A model generated the notes under the pieces. It had not been told where the DNA came from. It made no database searches and saw only the letters and a list, made by a program, of their open reading frames with translations. This document shows positions 12,413-24,613 of a stretch of DNA of 64,000 bases, one piece after another. The stretch comes from Marasmius tenuissimus (lineage: Eukaryota; Basidiomycota; Agaricomycetes; Agaricales; Marasmiaceae): assembly GCA_029532415.1 (NCBI GenBank), contig JAQOTA010000071.1, positions 496,001 to 560,000 on the forward strand, written 5' to 3'. The position numbers and the translations under genes were made by a program. Position 1 is the stretch's first letter; each line of letters begins with the position of its first letter.

Positions 12413-13720
12413 CTAGCTTCTTCGTCTACTTCCCCGTGCACAAATTCGCATCTTCTTCACCGCTCCGCCCTCGGTTTCCACATGGGTTCCGCTGTCACCA
12501 ATCTGCCCTTGATGCAACACCACCTGTCTCGACCCAAGAGCGATATCGTAGCCCGGCCATTCAAGAAAGTCATCAAGCTTGTACGGATTCGGGTTATAAC
12601 CACGAACGAGCGATATCCAGTACGCAATCAAGTCCCTGGAGAATGCGTGCTGGTTCTCGTCGAGGGTGTAAACGTCGCTGTACCGTTGTTGCTAGAATCC
12701 GATGTGAGAAACTGATGCGCAGGCTGCAGAGGTAACATCGACTTACCCAGTGTTCGTATCGTTGAACATCATCCAGCTCTCGGCGGCGTGCGCTGCGACT
12801 GAGCTACCGAGAATGGGATTGGGTTGTTCATGACGGTAAGCCCACATGTCGGTGTTAGCCTCGTTGAAGGCTCGGCCCATAAGTGGACGCTTGAACGAGG
12901 CTTCAGCGGAAGGATAGAAGCAGGATTGAATTCGATACCAACCGCACAGATGAATACAGATTCTCCGGTTGCAACGCGTAATCGTTCGGAGTACACCTAG
13001 TGAAAGACGGTCAATCTGTGTCAATGCTGTCTGGGTATATTCGAAAGCCCATACCTCGAGGAACTCGGCAACGTCGTCATTAGATAAGGCCGGATACAAC
13101 CATCTCAGCCCTGTTTCCAGGTCTCGTTCCGGTAGGGAAGTTTCGTTTGAGGTAGCTCTGAGTGATTCGTGTCTCAGCGTTAACAACGAGGACAATGTGA
13201 TAGGACACACCCAACTAGTAAGGGTACTCAAACGAACTGGCCGTTCATCAACAGACGGGTATGGTAATCTCGAATCGGTTTGTCATCGACCACTGGTCGG
13301 AAGAACCGGTACGGGGATGTGCTGCAACGATCGTCATTTTCGGTGAGCAGGTAGAATGTGCAAGATAGACGTACAACACAGCTAATGTTTCCGCGGCGCC
13401 CTGGGCCTTGGTCAGAGCCCTAACATCTGCTCGCCTCAAGCAGCTCATCTTCTCTGAGATGTTCCCATTTCCGCAACCCGTATCGAGCGCGTAAAAGTCG
13501 AACAGAGCCTCCTGTTGTTCCACTTTGGAAATGGGAACTCGATACACGCTTTGAGCCATCGCCACTGAGAACAGCCTTTCGCTTGACGAACCTTCACGAA
13601 CGAGGTGGAGGAACACGGAGCTACCGCCTGATGAGATCCAGCATTCAGGTCGAAATCTTCAATCTTGGAATCTGTGACTGGAGGTGCCAGGAAGCCGAAC
13701 GAGCCTATGCGAGTAGACTG
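12413..13720 (-). pseudogene. Type-B carboxylesterase/lipase relic
   Basis: Minus-strand fragments of the alpha/beta-hydrolase carboxylesterase family appear in the right order. RIGSFGFLAPP and DLNAG (about 13,710-13,640) match the segment before the nucleophile elbow. SSGGSSVFLHLV, in another frame near 13,630, matches the sequence just after the nucleophile. LFSVAMAQSVYRVPI and DFYALDTGCGNGN follow. Further down are YPALSNDDVAEFLEVW, YRHEQPNP..GS and HAAESWMMFNDTNTG, and finally YWISLVRGYNPNPYKL, the usual C-terminal block. Between DLNAG and SSGG the family has roughly 30 residues; here they are missing and the frame shifts. I did not find the oxyanion-hole and N-terminal region. The gene is therefore dead. 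Confidence 0.65.
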
Positions 13721-14149
13721 ATACAATGACAATGGGAAAGTCTCCCATAAAACTTCCGAGGGTTTTCTGACGAGGACGTGTTCACACTTGCTGACGAGTT
13801 CTTTTGAAGAACTCACCATTCACGAACCACTCGTCAATGAACCTTGTCGAAACCCGACGGGTGTATCAGCACAAGTTGCCATGAGCCTGGCCCCAATCGA
13901 CCGCTATCGCGCGCTTTATTTTGCGTAGCGATATGGATATGTCGAGTTCAACGAGGACTTCGATAGTCAAAGGGCATGATGTAGGTCCGAGACTCGTAAA
14001 AAGACATTGCCGATCTCTTGACCCCCGAAAATCTTCGTTCTACTACACGGATGGACTTGGAGTCAGTGATAGCGTTGAAATGAGGAAACACGCTCTCCCA
14101 GAGGAAAAAAACTATGTAAAAGAGTCTTGCAAGGAGCTGTAAGGAAACG
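13721..14149. other. Unassigned sequence between two relics
   Basis: May hold decayed remains of either flanking pseudogene. I could not align it to a family. Confidence 0.3.
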
Positions 14150-14700
14150 TGGAAGCTTCTGGGTTGTTTGAATGATGCTTCGACCGTCGGAGTTCGTAGG
14201 GGCACTGTATACCATCACTAAGACCAGTTTGAATCACGAGATTGGAAAGAGAACAGTAGAAGGATAGTAGATTGGAATCGATGGAAGCCCCGGAGTTTCG
14301 AGTTGAGAGATTGTCCAGTAAAATGATCCGTGAGTTGGTTATACGTATCAGCACCGACTGTTCAGGAAGCCGTGAGTCTTCAAGACGCGTAAGTCTATCG
14401 CGACGTACTCTTGGTCTCTCCTCCTTTGGTCATCATATTCGTCGACGTGCATGCAATAGTTGTATGCGACAGTGTAAAGCGCCGGGAGCGTCGAGCCTTC
14501 CAGTTTAGTAATTATGCGATTAAGGCCAATGTCGAAAAATGCCCATGTCTCGCTTATTTCTGCTGTTCGTGGAGGTGATTGGGCCGGTGGGCTAGTCTTG
14601 AAACAATCCTCTATAAACCGGTCCAGGTATTCCCTTACTATAGAGTCTTGTACGGTTGTCAGGGTTTCGAAGAGGTGTGGTTCGGAGTATGAATTTTGAC
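14150..14700 (-). pseudogene. Cullin N-terminal relic
   Basis: Reading the minus strand from about 14,590, the frame gives ETWAFFDIGLNRIITKLE, then ALYTVAYNYCMHV. This corresponds to the conserved cullin N-terminus (TWxFLxxGxxxIMTKL ... LYTxxYNYC). After a plausible intron (acceptor near 14,362) comes GADTYNQLTDHFTGQ, matching the next cullin block, then LLSFY after a frame change. No cullin C-terminal or neddylation region is nearby. Cullins scaffold SCF-type ubiquitin ligases; this copy is a fragment and cannot encode one. The residues upstream of ETWAFF (LFETLTTVQDSIVREYLDRF) do not match cullins that I know. Confidence 0.5.
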
Positions 14701-15885
14701 AGCGGCCAGTATCCGGCGGTCCAAAGGGAGAAGTTAAGTCTCACGCCACCGACAGGGTCCAGGCAGGGCAGGGCGGCCCTTTGCGAACAATGACCTACAA
14801 CCACTACTGGACACCGATATGTGCCTGGGTCGCAGTAGCCAGCTACTGCATTGAACCTAACTCTTGATACTCAAACTAAGCCATTCAAGCTTGAAAAACT
14901 GGAGGTGTTTCGCCCCATCCAAGCTTAGAAAGGTTTTGAGTACAGCAGGCAAGCGCAACAGTTTAAAAAACGGCGTGAATCGATGTAGACAGAAGTCCTA
15001 ACAATACACTATATCCATCGTAGTATCTCCGGGCCAATATCATACGACGTAAGCAAGCTTGGGGAAGAGTGGATTATAGTAGGCTGAACCTGGTTGTGCC
15101 GTGATGCCGCTGTCAAATTTCAAGTTCCGAACCGCACCTATTCGAATTGCTCACAACCGTCCTAGCCTACGGTGGGCGAGGTTGATTGCTTGCAGGGGTA
15201 GGGGTGAATCACGAAGAAACGCGAGGCGCGTGTTGACTGCTAGGCATCGGCAGAATAAAGCGGAATGGCCTGCGGCCCTCGATCAACGGCATCATGCTCA
15301 GCAAATTTCAATTATGTCGCGGTCGACTCAGATCGCAGCAGTTAGTGTAGTTGACTGATCCTTGGCACCCGACTTCCACCATCATATTCATGACACTTTT
15401 CTCGACTCTTCGAGCCCTAGTGCTGTTACTTACATATCGATTCCCGTACTAAGCGTTAGTCCCGTAGTGCTATTAGCAGTGCTATGCAATGCTGGGAGCA
15501 ATAACCCAAAAATAGGACGGTAACTGGGGACTACTGAAGTTTCAAGGTACATAGAGTATACTAATGGCATTTCTAAGCCGTGGTTATGCCACGGTTATGC
15601 ATGATTGGGTGGTGGTTACATGACCACCGAATTGTGTGTATTCAGGGTCCATAAACACCGAAAATGCCTAATGTACAAGCGCGCTCGCTTACTTTCCTGT
15701 TGTTTGTACCTCGCAGATCCTCTCACGTAGTGTAGTCTGTCAATTGATCACTTTCATTACCCACTCAAGCACGCAGAAGGAAGAGTTTCAAGCTTCGATT
15801 TATCTCGAACAAAACTGCCAAGTACAAAGCCGTTATTCTACTACTACCCGACCATTGCCTTCACTGCCCCCTCTCTAAGCGAACA
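14701..15885. other. Non-coding 5' flank of the Crypton gene
   Basis: No gene recognised in this 1.2 kb. The Crypton left end should lie here, but Cryptons lack terminal inverted repeats, so I cannot place it. Confidence 0.4.
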
Positions 15886-18800
15886 ATGGGATCTACATGC
15901 CCGTCACCAAGTCAGAGGCGCTTCCTGCTCAAGAGCCCAAAGGCCCCACTCGGGCTTCGCCTGCGAGTAGCGAGGCAAAATGAGCAGGCGACGGCGTCAG
16001 CAACTCGAGCCACCTTCACGCTTTCCTCGAACCATTTCAACTCTATTCTTTCACTCCCTAGCGTCCAACGCGCTGCCATGGAGGCGTTTTCGGACTCGCG
16101 CTTATCGAGCATCGAGCAAGATACCGAGAAGGATCGTCCGTACATGTTTCCCTTCGGGTCTTCCCCGGAAGCCGACTTCAACTACCCACTGCGATCAAAC
16201 AACGACAACGCCGACCATACTCCGACTGCGGCAGTGTCGCAAGCCCTCGTACTAAGAGATCCGGGAGCGGTGGCGCTATGCTCAGAGTCAGATTCGGGCG
16301 CATTGGTTGCCACCTCGGCAGCCGGGAGCATCGTTCCATATCACAGCGAGTTGCAAGCCATGGTAGAAGAAACCCATCACTGGCGAGTGGCACAACAGAA
16401 GGATAGCGACTCGCGGAAGGGAACAGGGGTAGCATATCCCCGGCATGTTCAGGTGTATAAGGAGTGGTGGGAGCACCAACAATTCCTTCGAGGACAAGGA
16501 GTTAGCGCGTATGTGCCCGTGCCGGCATTCCCCCCAACCGCGACGAAAGTAGCGATGTGGTTGACGAAGTCAGAGATGGTGCGATGCAAGGTGAGTGCTA
16601 CCAGTCCTCTCACCAACTTTCGCTCTGAATTCCCCGCCACAGCGTTCCAGAGGCGGGGGTGACATAGAGAATACAACCGTCGGGAAATCCTCCATCCAGC
16701 AGGCGATCAATGCCCTTGAACGTGTACGAAAAGAGCTTGAGTGGCAAATGCCCAACTATCCGGAGGTGCAAGTGCCGTTGCGCGATGATCTACGGATCAA
16801 GGCCATCGAGACTGCCGTGAAGAAGAACGAGACCATTCGGACTTCAAAGGCTATCAGCCTAAAAGTCTCTGGCTCAAGCGCCGGTGAGTTCATCTTCATT
16901 GAAGGATGAAATGCAGAAACTGATCTTTTATTTGATCTCTTCAGACAGTTACTCGCTTGACGAGATGCATCGAGTTGCCGTCCGCATGATGCTCAACTGC
17001 AAGACCAACCGTCAAACTTTCTTGTCATTGCGTAACCGGGCACTATTCCTCTTACCCTGTGTCTCCTTCTTCCGCGGAGATAACCTTCGCCTCCTCGAGT
17101 TTTCCGACATCTTCTTCCAAGACATACCCAACACTGCCCGAGAAACCTTAGATGCTGATGGGAAGTACACCCACAAACACGATATTGAGGTATGCATTCC
17201 CCAACATTTGATCCATGGGTTGAGCTGAAATGATGCCTAGGTCCTTACGTTCTTGGTGGACCAGGCGAAACACAACACGAGTGGCCGTGTCGATGAACAC
17301 GGTATAATCCGTCATCGGGATGTCGAGCTATGTGGAATCGGGGCGATGGCGATGTATCTATTCGCACTATTCCACATCAAGGACAACCCACGCTGGCCGT
17401 CATTCGAGCCGGAGTTTGGCGAAAACGACCCTGGCCAATATGGGGCCCGAGCCTGGTACAGTCTTCGCGCATTTCCAGGTAGCGGGGGAGATGATTCTGA
17501 GATGTCGTATCAGCGTAAGTTCATCAAAACTTCGTCTGGAAATGGATACTCACTCAGTCCGTAGAACATTACGAAGTTATCAAAACCATCCATCAGGAAA
17601 ACGACATTGAGGTGTCGAAGGTGACACATTGCGGTCGTCTGACCGCCGTATTGCATGCACGAAGGAACGGGGCGTCAGAATCTGATGCGAAGGCACTAGG
17701 GGGTTGGAGTCGAAGCGGCTCATACGGTATCTATGACCGAGCGCTGCCAGAGGAGGGGTTGCTTAGCGCCGCCTTGTTCAACGGCAAGGACACAAAACAA
17801 CATTATCTTGAACGCGGAGACCTACGTAAGTGGCCTTTGAATGGAATGTTGTTGCAAAACATTGATATTGAGAATAAACTAGGACTAGAAAGCATCGAGC
17901 GGGAGATATTCCCGAAAGTGGAGGAAGAGATGAAGAAATATGAGCAGCGACGTCAAGGCAACGAGAATATGAAGGACTACGCCCTCCTCAACTTTCTCAA
18001 TGCCCTTCTTCGTCTCCGGCGTATCCTTGTCCAGGATGCAGCCGTCCTATACGGGAACTATCCTGCGGCTGATATCTTTCGATATCACCCATTCAACACC
18101 ACAGAATTCCGGGAGTTCGCCGTTGTGGTGAAGGATACCATCGCGAACGCGCATAGGAGGACCCAGCTTGAGCTTCAGGAATATCCTGAGCACGTACAAG
18201 TCAGCATACAGTCCGCCATGCTCTCGAGCACGCTCCAGTTCGAGCGGCTGCAATCAACCGTCAACCAACGCCTGGCGAGCCTCCTTGACGCGATGCAGAA
18301 CATGCAGAACATGCAGCTAGGTTCCGAATTGGGGATGAGGCCGGCCAAACGTCAAAAGACCAGAAGGTCTACTGCCGCGGTTGAGGCGCCTTCCGCACAC
18401 CTAGCCGTTGAAGCACCCTCCCCACAAGCCAGTGCCGTCACGCAAACGGCATCCGAAACCTCCGAGCCACCCGTGGCCCTTGTCTTAAGCGACGTAGCGC
18501 AAGCGTTCGAGGCCCCGCAAGTCACACACTCTCCAACTCCTCTCCTTCCCTGCCCCTTCTATATGTTCCAGCTGGGAACCGATAACATCGTGTCTGTTCC
18601 GAGAGATAAGTTCTCCGTAGCACAAGAGACAGCTATGGCTGCCATCGAGAAGAAGTTTGGAGGGGAGAAGGTCGGGAAACATGAATGGAAATGGATTGTT
18701 CCTGCTACGAAAGGGTGTCGAACGGAAGAGTGGATCCCTGTGTTCAAATTCAAGGAGAACGCGACTCGAAGGGAGATTTGGGACGAGTTCACCAGTGGTC

Positions 18801-19198
18801 TGGATGGGAAGTTGTCGGTCGTGCAGCTCGAAGACCACTGGGATGCCAAGTGGAAGACCGATAAAACGCACGGTACGGAGTACTGTCGCAGAGACAAGCT
18901 GGTGAAGTTGGTCAGGAAATTGAAGGCCAAACCAAATTGGAACACTGACCTCGCGTTCCGATTCCTGGACGACAGGTTCCCGATCTTCCCTGGGCGCAAC
19001 CCACCCAAGACCGTGCTACAGGAGCTTAGGACGACCAACAACTTCATCAGGTGGCTACAGGTATCGAATAAGAAGGGGAAAAAGAGGAAGAGGGCGGAGG
19101 AAGATGGTATTCCTGAGGATGGACATGAGGCGGCAGACACGGACGAAACGCATCCAAATATTGCATTGGTTGTCGAGGCGGCGAGTTCATATCCCTGA
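15886..19198 (+). CDS. Crypton tyrosine recombinase with GCR1_C-like DNA-binding domain
   Basis: Five exons (15886-16590, 16643-16883, 16945-17189, 17241-17514, 17565-19198) join into 1,032 codons with no stop. Introns are 49-61 nt. Cryptons move by a tyrosine recombinase acting on DNA circles. The recombinase core is visible: Arg359 in FFRGDNLRLLEFSDIF, the segment HRDVELCGIGAMAMYLF typical of Crypton/DUF3504 proteins, His510 and Arg513 in THCGR, Trp536 in GGW, and the likely nucleophile Tyr545 in GIYDRALP. From about residue 865 to 950 the sequence IWDEFTSGLDGKL ... LEDHWDAKWK ... YCRRDKLVKLV matches the GCR1_C DNA-binding domain often fused to Crypton recombinases. The middle is rich in MQNMQ and Ala/Pro repeats. 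Start choice: the first ATG, 15886; the next good one is at 16079. All catalytic positions are present, so the element may be active or recently so. Confidence 0.85.
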
Positions 19199-19410
19199 GA
19201 TTAGAGAAAAACCATACCGTTAGTGGACTTATAGTTAGTGATTGCCGTAGCGTACGAACCTTTGAACTCGATTCGAGTGATTAATCCTTCTCATCCGGTG
19301 CTGATCGGTCTGGCGCTAAAATAACAGGAATGTGAGCTTTCACGCTCCGAGAATGATCAGGTAACATAAGAAAGCATCCGCTGCACGTAGCAGCAGAAGG
19401 AGTCACAGCA

Positions 19411-20113
19411 CGTCCGACGCGAAGTAGGAGTACAGTTTTGGCCAACTCGAAGTGGGCTTAACCTGACCAAGGGCAAGTATGATATGTACGTTGTTGGCAA
19501 GAGCCCCCTGTACCCCTAAAATACTATCGATTGGGTTCTAGAGGTAAACAAAGTGAGCGTGCAGCCCGACGCACGTAAAAGAAAGACAAAATTCCGAAGG
19601 CGCGTAGCGATCGTGGTGTCCGACGCGAAGTAGGAATACCGGAGGGGTAAAAAAAGAGGTGAGGCCGACACAAAGTAGGCATGATTGGTGCACACAGCTA
19701 AAGTATTGAAATACACGTACCCTTGCTGGAGAGAACGGTTTGGAAAGGATCCTGAAGGCTGAGGGACTCGAACCAGTCACGAACACTTGAAGGCTGTGGT
19801 AAAAAAGGGCTCTGTCACGAAAAGAGAGCCCAATACACTGCTCAGCACGAAGCGGAGCGGTTTATTTATCGACCTCAACACGAAGTAGAGGCTAGTTGGT
19901 GGAGGGAGGGAATGAACAAGAAGAAAGATAGAACCTGATGGAATGGAAACGCGGTCTTTGTTTGGCGTCCGTCTGGTGTACAAACAAAGCCGCGTCAGGA
20001 AGCGAGACGAGTCAGTAAGCGCCCAACCCATGCTTCCCTCTTCCCTCCATCTACCTACCGGACGCCTACTTCATGTCGGTGCCATTGCCCTAAGCGCACT
20101 TCGTGTTCGCTTA
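19411..20113. repeat. Dispersed CGAAGTAGG-type short repeats downstream of the Crypton gene
   Basis: A motif with core ACGCGAAGTAGGA recurs: GTCCGACGCGAAGTAGGA at about 19,412 and again at about 19,617, with variants near 19,446 (CTCGAAGTGGG), 19,664 (CGACACAAAGTAGGC), 19,844 (GCACGAAGCGGAG) and 19,873 (CAACACGAAGTAGAGG). An inverted form lies near 20,097 (GCACTTCGTGTTCGC). No gene is seen at 19199-20486. The repeats may belong to the Crypton 3' flank or to a separate repeat. Confidence 0.55.
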
Positions 20114-20486
20114 TACCCTTCTGTGTGCTCTTCGTGATCACGACTTTCAGCGGCCTTCACTCCCAGCAATACCCAGTCCAAGCTTGGCTCAAGCTTTGTT
20201 TTCACGGCAAGAATCGACGCGTTTTCTCCGAAGGTACGTGACGTTTTCCTACCTTTCGATCCGTGCAGGTAAGGCCTATTTCGCATCGGCCTGAATCCTG
20301 CTGTTATGTCTTCTCTGTGGCCCTACTACGTGTCAGACACAGGTCTTTGATTGCTACGTGCTGTCAGGACTTTTCCTCTTTTCTATTGCGTTGATTGGGC
20401 TACAGGCTCACATTTTTCCAGCCCTGTAGCCCTCAACAATCTACGGTTCAACTTTCGACAGCAGCCTCCCTCTTTCTGGTATCTCA

Positions 20487-22724
20487 AGTAAGTCTCATCT
20501 ATATTCCGCTCACCGTTGCCGTACTGAACTGGTTTCCTCCAGTGCTTTTGTCAAAGCCTCGCAAGTCACATGAAGGGAAAGTTGGTGCGGTGTTCGAGAA
20601 AGAGAAGATCTTTGTTACGACGCCGAACCAATCGTTTATCCCTCCCCCCATATTCGGCGAACGGGCGGTTCGATTCAGAAGAGACTTTCACTTTGGAGAG
20701 GAGGATCCCGTATACTTCCCCCAGCCATTCTCCCACAGAATCGCCCACCTCGCAGTCATACCTTATCCCTCTCCCGATCCCTCGCATAAACATGCCATCG
20801 CGTGGCGTGTCCTCGGTCCAGAAGATTTCGTCCGTCTGAACGTTGCGGACCCTCCGAGCATCCTTGGTCATCTCTCGGAATCCGTCCGAGTAGCAATCAA
20901 AAAAGCCGTAGACGACGTTATTGGGAAGGTTTCTGCGTTGAGCGCGAGCGGGGTTCTTTCATTGGCCGACCAGGAGCTTTGGAAAAACGATAAATACGCT
21001 CGGTCGTATGTTTTCGGCCTCAAGTGCCTACTCGCTCGACTATCTTGTCCTGCCTCTTTCAAAGAGAGTGCCATGGCTTTCGCACTCTGTCAGCGTGCGT
21101 ACCTCGAGTTGGTTGCCCGATTGTCTTGGTTCCGGGACTTCCTTCCCCACGTACGCGAGCCATCCTCGGTCCCCAGCAAAACGGCCGATGTCGTCGGGGC
21201 CCTTACAGGCGACATCGAGACGTGTGAGAGGCTCTATCGTGCTGGTGAGTTTCACTCATCCCCGTGTCACCTTTTGTACGCTACTGACATACTCACCTAG
21301 GTATTCCAGTATGGTTGGCACGACCACTTGATGGGAAAGAGAGCATTCGCGTTGATAAATGGGTTGAGGTGCCGTCAGTCACCGATTCAATACCACTTCG
21401 CGAGACGGGGATGGTCCTCTCACTGGTGGATGCCTCCCCCGAGTACCCCGTCATATTCCGAGGACGAGTTTCTTCCAATAACCATGAACGTTACCGACTC
21501 ATGGGGGAGTTCCTTCGAGAGTTCTGTACCACCAACGTCTTCGTTGATAAGACGGCTTCGACAAGCGCTACCGCACAGATGCCCTCTCACCAACCTGCCA
21601 GTGGCCCGAGTCGACAAGTCAGGTCTTCGAAGAAACTGCGTGCTGAACCTTGTGAGTCTTGCTTTATCCTGTATGTTTCTGTTGACTAAGTGTGTTTTGC
21701 CAGATACCAAGCCCTCCCGCTCTGAGCCTCACAAGCGGAATAAGTTTATTGATGTCGATTCGCCCCTGATGCCGAGGTCTTTACCGGCCTGGAAAGCTGC
21801 CTCTGAGGCAATCGGCGCGTCGTTCGAGGACAGAATGCCGTCAGTTCCCGGCCTTGATGACGGATACGCGGTACCCGATCCCAACATCATTGTCGGGACC
21901 TCGAACGAAACCGCAAAGGCTCGTTATGTCACCACCACAATCAAGCTTCGCCCTCTTCTGCACTACCGTCTCCGTTCGCCGACGTTTCGGCCTTACAGAT
22001 CGAGGGAGTGGAGGAGTGCTGTAACGATGGAAGCACACCCTACAAAAGCCGACTCGAGGACTGGTGGGCGACGTGCGAACATGATAGATGTGCTGAAGGA
22101 GTGCTTGGTCTCTGGAAACCTGGAGGTAATGCCTTTTCTCTTTCTCCGCTACTGCATTATGCACATGCTAACTTATACGACTGTTTCCAGGCGAAGTTCA
22201 ACCTGGACGATCTCAGCAGTGTTCCCGTCGAGTGGAAAGGAGAACGGTACGATCAGAACTCGATACCACCGCCATCGGTTGTGCAGGAGTTCCTATGCGA
22301 GTTGTTTGAAATCAACTTCCGATACGAGTTGATTGCACTCGATAGATTGGTCAACACCACTGGCACCTCGAAAAGCGAGCGGGAGCAGGAGGTTCTTGGA
22401 TCCGTCCCTCACTTCAACAGCTCGTTGATCCCGGATTGGGGCTCGCCTGGTCGCGAAGGGTGTGGTCGTGACGGGTTCGCCAACGAGAACATCAATCATT
22501 GGCGGGCAGCCTTACATGGCCTGTACATGGTGATGGAGGGTTGGAATGGGGGCAAGTGTGCCATGCCACGGCCTCTCATTGATGGTGCGGGGGTCCTGAA
22601 GTATTGGGAGAGAGATGCGACGGAACAAGAACTCTTCCAGTATGAGAAAGGACTTGTCCACCATTATGTGTCCTCTTTTTGTTCGGTCTTTGGACGTGCG
22701 CCCCTCCTCCCCCATCAGTTGTAA
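20487..22724 (+). CDS. Unnamed agaricomycete multi-copy protein
   Basis: Exons 20543-21244, 21301-21651, 21704-22125 and 22191-22724, preceded by a single A at 20487 that completes an ATG across an intron (20488-20542), give 669 codons. All introns have GT-AG ends. The start is chosen because splicing at GTAAGT/CCTCCAG creates ATG CTT TTG in frame; an unspliced ATG at 20395 in the same frame is the alternative. Conserved blocks that I know from this expanded, uncharacterised family: EKEKIFVTTPNQSFIPPPIFGER near the N-terminus, KFIDVDSPLMPRSLPAWKAA, DGYAVPDP, and LCELFEINFRYELIALDR around residue 530-547. The C-terminus is FGRAPLLPHQL. No enzymatic motif or membrane segment is evident. The frame is uninterrupted. 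It lies 1.3 kb downstream of the Crypton gene and 165 bp upstream of the nuclease gene, same strand. Confidence 0.75.
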
Positions 22725-22889
22725 ATTTCTGGTATCTTGTTACCTACTAGCTGTACTTCGCCTTTTCTTTCGTGAATGCCATCTATGATTACACGTTTTC
22801 GTACTACCAAGTCCGCGTGATACTTCCGTTCCGAGATGACCCCTGTCTCAACTTCTATCTCTCCCTCTCCCTCTCAAACTGCCTTTGCG

Positions 22890-24460
22890 ATGGGTATCCC
22901 AGGGTTTCTTGAAGCATGCGAGGAGGTACAGAAATTATGGAATTTGAAGGCATATGCAGCCGAGAACAACTACCAGCCGAATGAGATGATGCGAGTAGGC
23001 GTCGACGCTAAGTACGTACCCTTCGCATGACCTTTAGTCTATTACTAACCTCGAGTATCTAGAGTGGTTATCAAGGGGTGCAGCACTACAAGTGCGGCCA
23101 AGGATTCATTTATTGCCACACTCGAAAGCTTTGTACGAGTATTGGGCCTTTACAGCACAGTTCCGATGGCCTTTGTATTCGTTTTCGACGGCCCAGATAG
23201 GCCGAGCGTCAAGTCTAACATTCAAGTCGAATCAATTGATCCGTTACTTTATAGCAAAGCGAGACAGCTGTTAGACGTCTTCTGCTATCCATCAATCACT
23301 GTAAGTCCGTCTTTCTCTGCATGAACAGCAGGACTTTCGACTAAATCTCCCTCAGGCACCGGGTGATGCACATTCATTCTTCGCGGCCCTCGCGAACACC
23401 GGAGTGATTGACGCGGTCATCTCAGACGATGCGGACTTGCTACTACTTGGAGTACCCTTACTGTTCAGAAAAGCTCCGTACGTGACTTCGTTTTCATCGC
23501 AACCTCCGCTGATTGTGTTATCAGACGTTCAGACGCCTATGATCTCTCTTTAACCTATAACATTTATTCGAGCGAGAACATTCAACAAAAGCTCAAGCTC
23601 ACTCGTGGCGGAATGATCCTTGCTGCCCTGTTGATGGGCTCTGACTATGATACCCGCGGCGTCACTGGGTGTGGTCTCAAGACCGCGATGGAAATTGCGA
23701 GCCAAACAACACTCGGAGATCAACTACTCAACAACTACCGCACCTTCGCCAGTGCAACAGAGTACCTTACGGAGTCTCTGGACATTTGGCGAGACCAAAT
23801 TCGCTTGGAGGTCGCACACAACCCCACCGGCAATCTCAGCAGACGCCGTCGATGCGTTGCCGCAGCCATCACGGATAACTTTCCAAACCTCCGTATCCTC
23901 GAGTTCTACTCTGGTCGTCTAGCACCCAAGGTCCACCAGAACGAAATGGCTCTGCTGCAGCCTCGGATGCCGGACTTGCTGAAGCTAGTCGCAATCTGCC
24001 GGGAGGTCTTCGCTTGGACGGACAAGACATTGTACGATCGCTTCAAGGAATATAGGATCTGGGGCGGGATCGTTACGAGAATGTTGGCCTCGGTAAGGAT
24101 TCGCAGTCTCCACCCTGAACCCTGAACAGGTTTGACTGATATTCGTCGCAGCCATCCGTTATGTATGACAAGAAGACAAAGACCTTCTACGATCGAGCTC
24201 TACGACTATCCCTCATCAAGAGTACACGGTATGAAGTGCGGCATGGCTTGCCCTCGGCCTATGCAACTTTCTCCGTGGATACTATTGCTTCGTACATGGG
24301 GCTCGACCTAAGGAGTAAGCATGGGAGGAAAAGGGACGAGGAGCTGAACATCAGAATCTGGGTGCCTTTGGAGACGCTCGAACGAGCTCAAAGTCTCTCC
24401 GAGGTGAGGCCAACATACTCTATTGCGTTCTTACCTACAATTGACGCGCCCATTATCTAG
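22890..24460 (+). CDS. XPG/FEN-family (PIN-like) nuclease
   Basis: Exons 22890-23011, 23063-23300, 23356-23477, 23525-24092 and 24152-24460 encode 452 residues. The start at 22890 is preferred over 22836 because the family begins MGIPGF and the N-terminal glycine matters. XPG-N features: VGVDAK (Asp as FEN1 Asp34) and FVFDGPDRP (Asp86 equivalent). XPG-I: APGDAHSFFAALANTGVIDAVISDDADLLLLG. Here the usual GEAEA glutamates read Asp124 and His126, while Asp145 and Asp147 remain. MGSDYDTRGVTGCGLKTA (residues 198-215) is the helix-hairpin-helix with Asp201/Asp203. The C-terminal IRIWVPLETLE resembles agaricomycete XPG-I proteins. It would act on branched DNA or flaps if active. The last exon may instead end in an intron donor at 24414, which changes only the last residues. 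Confidence 0.8.
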
Positions 24461-24613
24461 TGAACCATTTAACCCATAACCAGCATCCATCCGAGAGGTA
24501 AACTGGCTGTTATATTCTTTCGTAAAGTCTTAATTAAGCTGTAGTCCGTACAATAGAAATCGCAATCAACTCGAAACGAAACGACTCAATTGAATACGTT
24601 GTGAAGTCTTCGC

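Noticed and set aside
19755..19840. Minus-strand GGTTCGAGTCCC, a good B-box match
   Set aside because: The T stem pairs only two bases and no A box lies at the right distance, so a tRNA gene is not supported.
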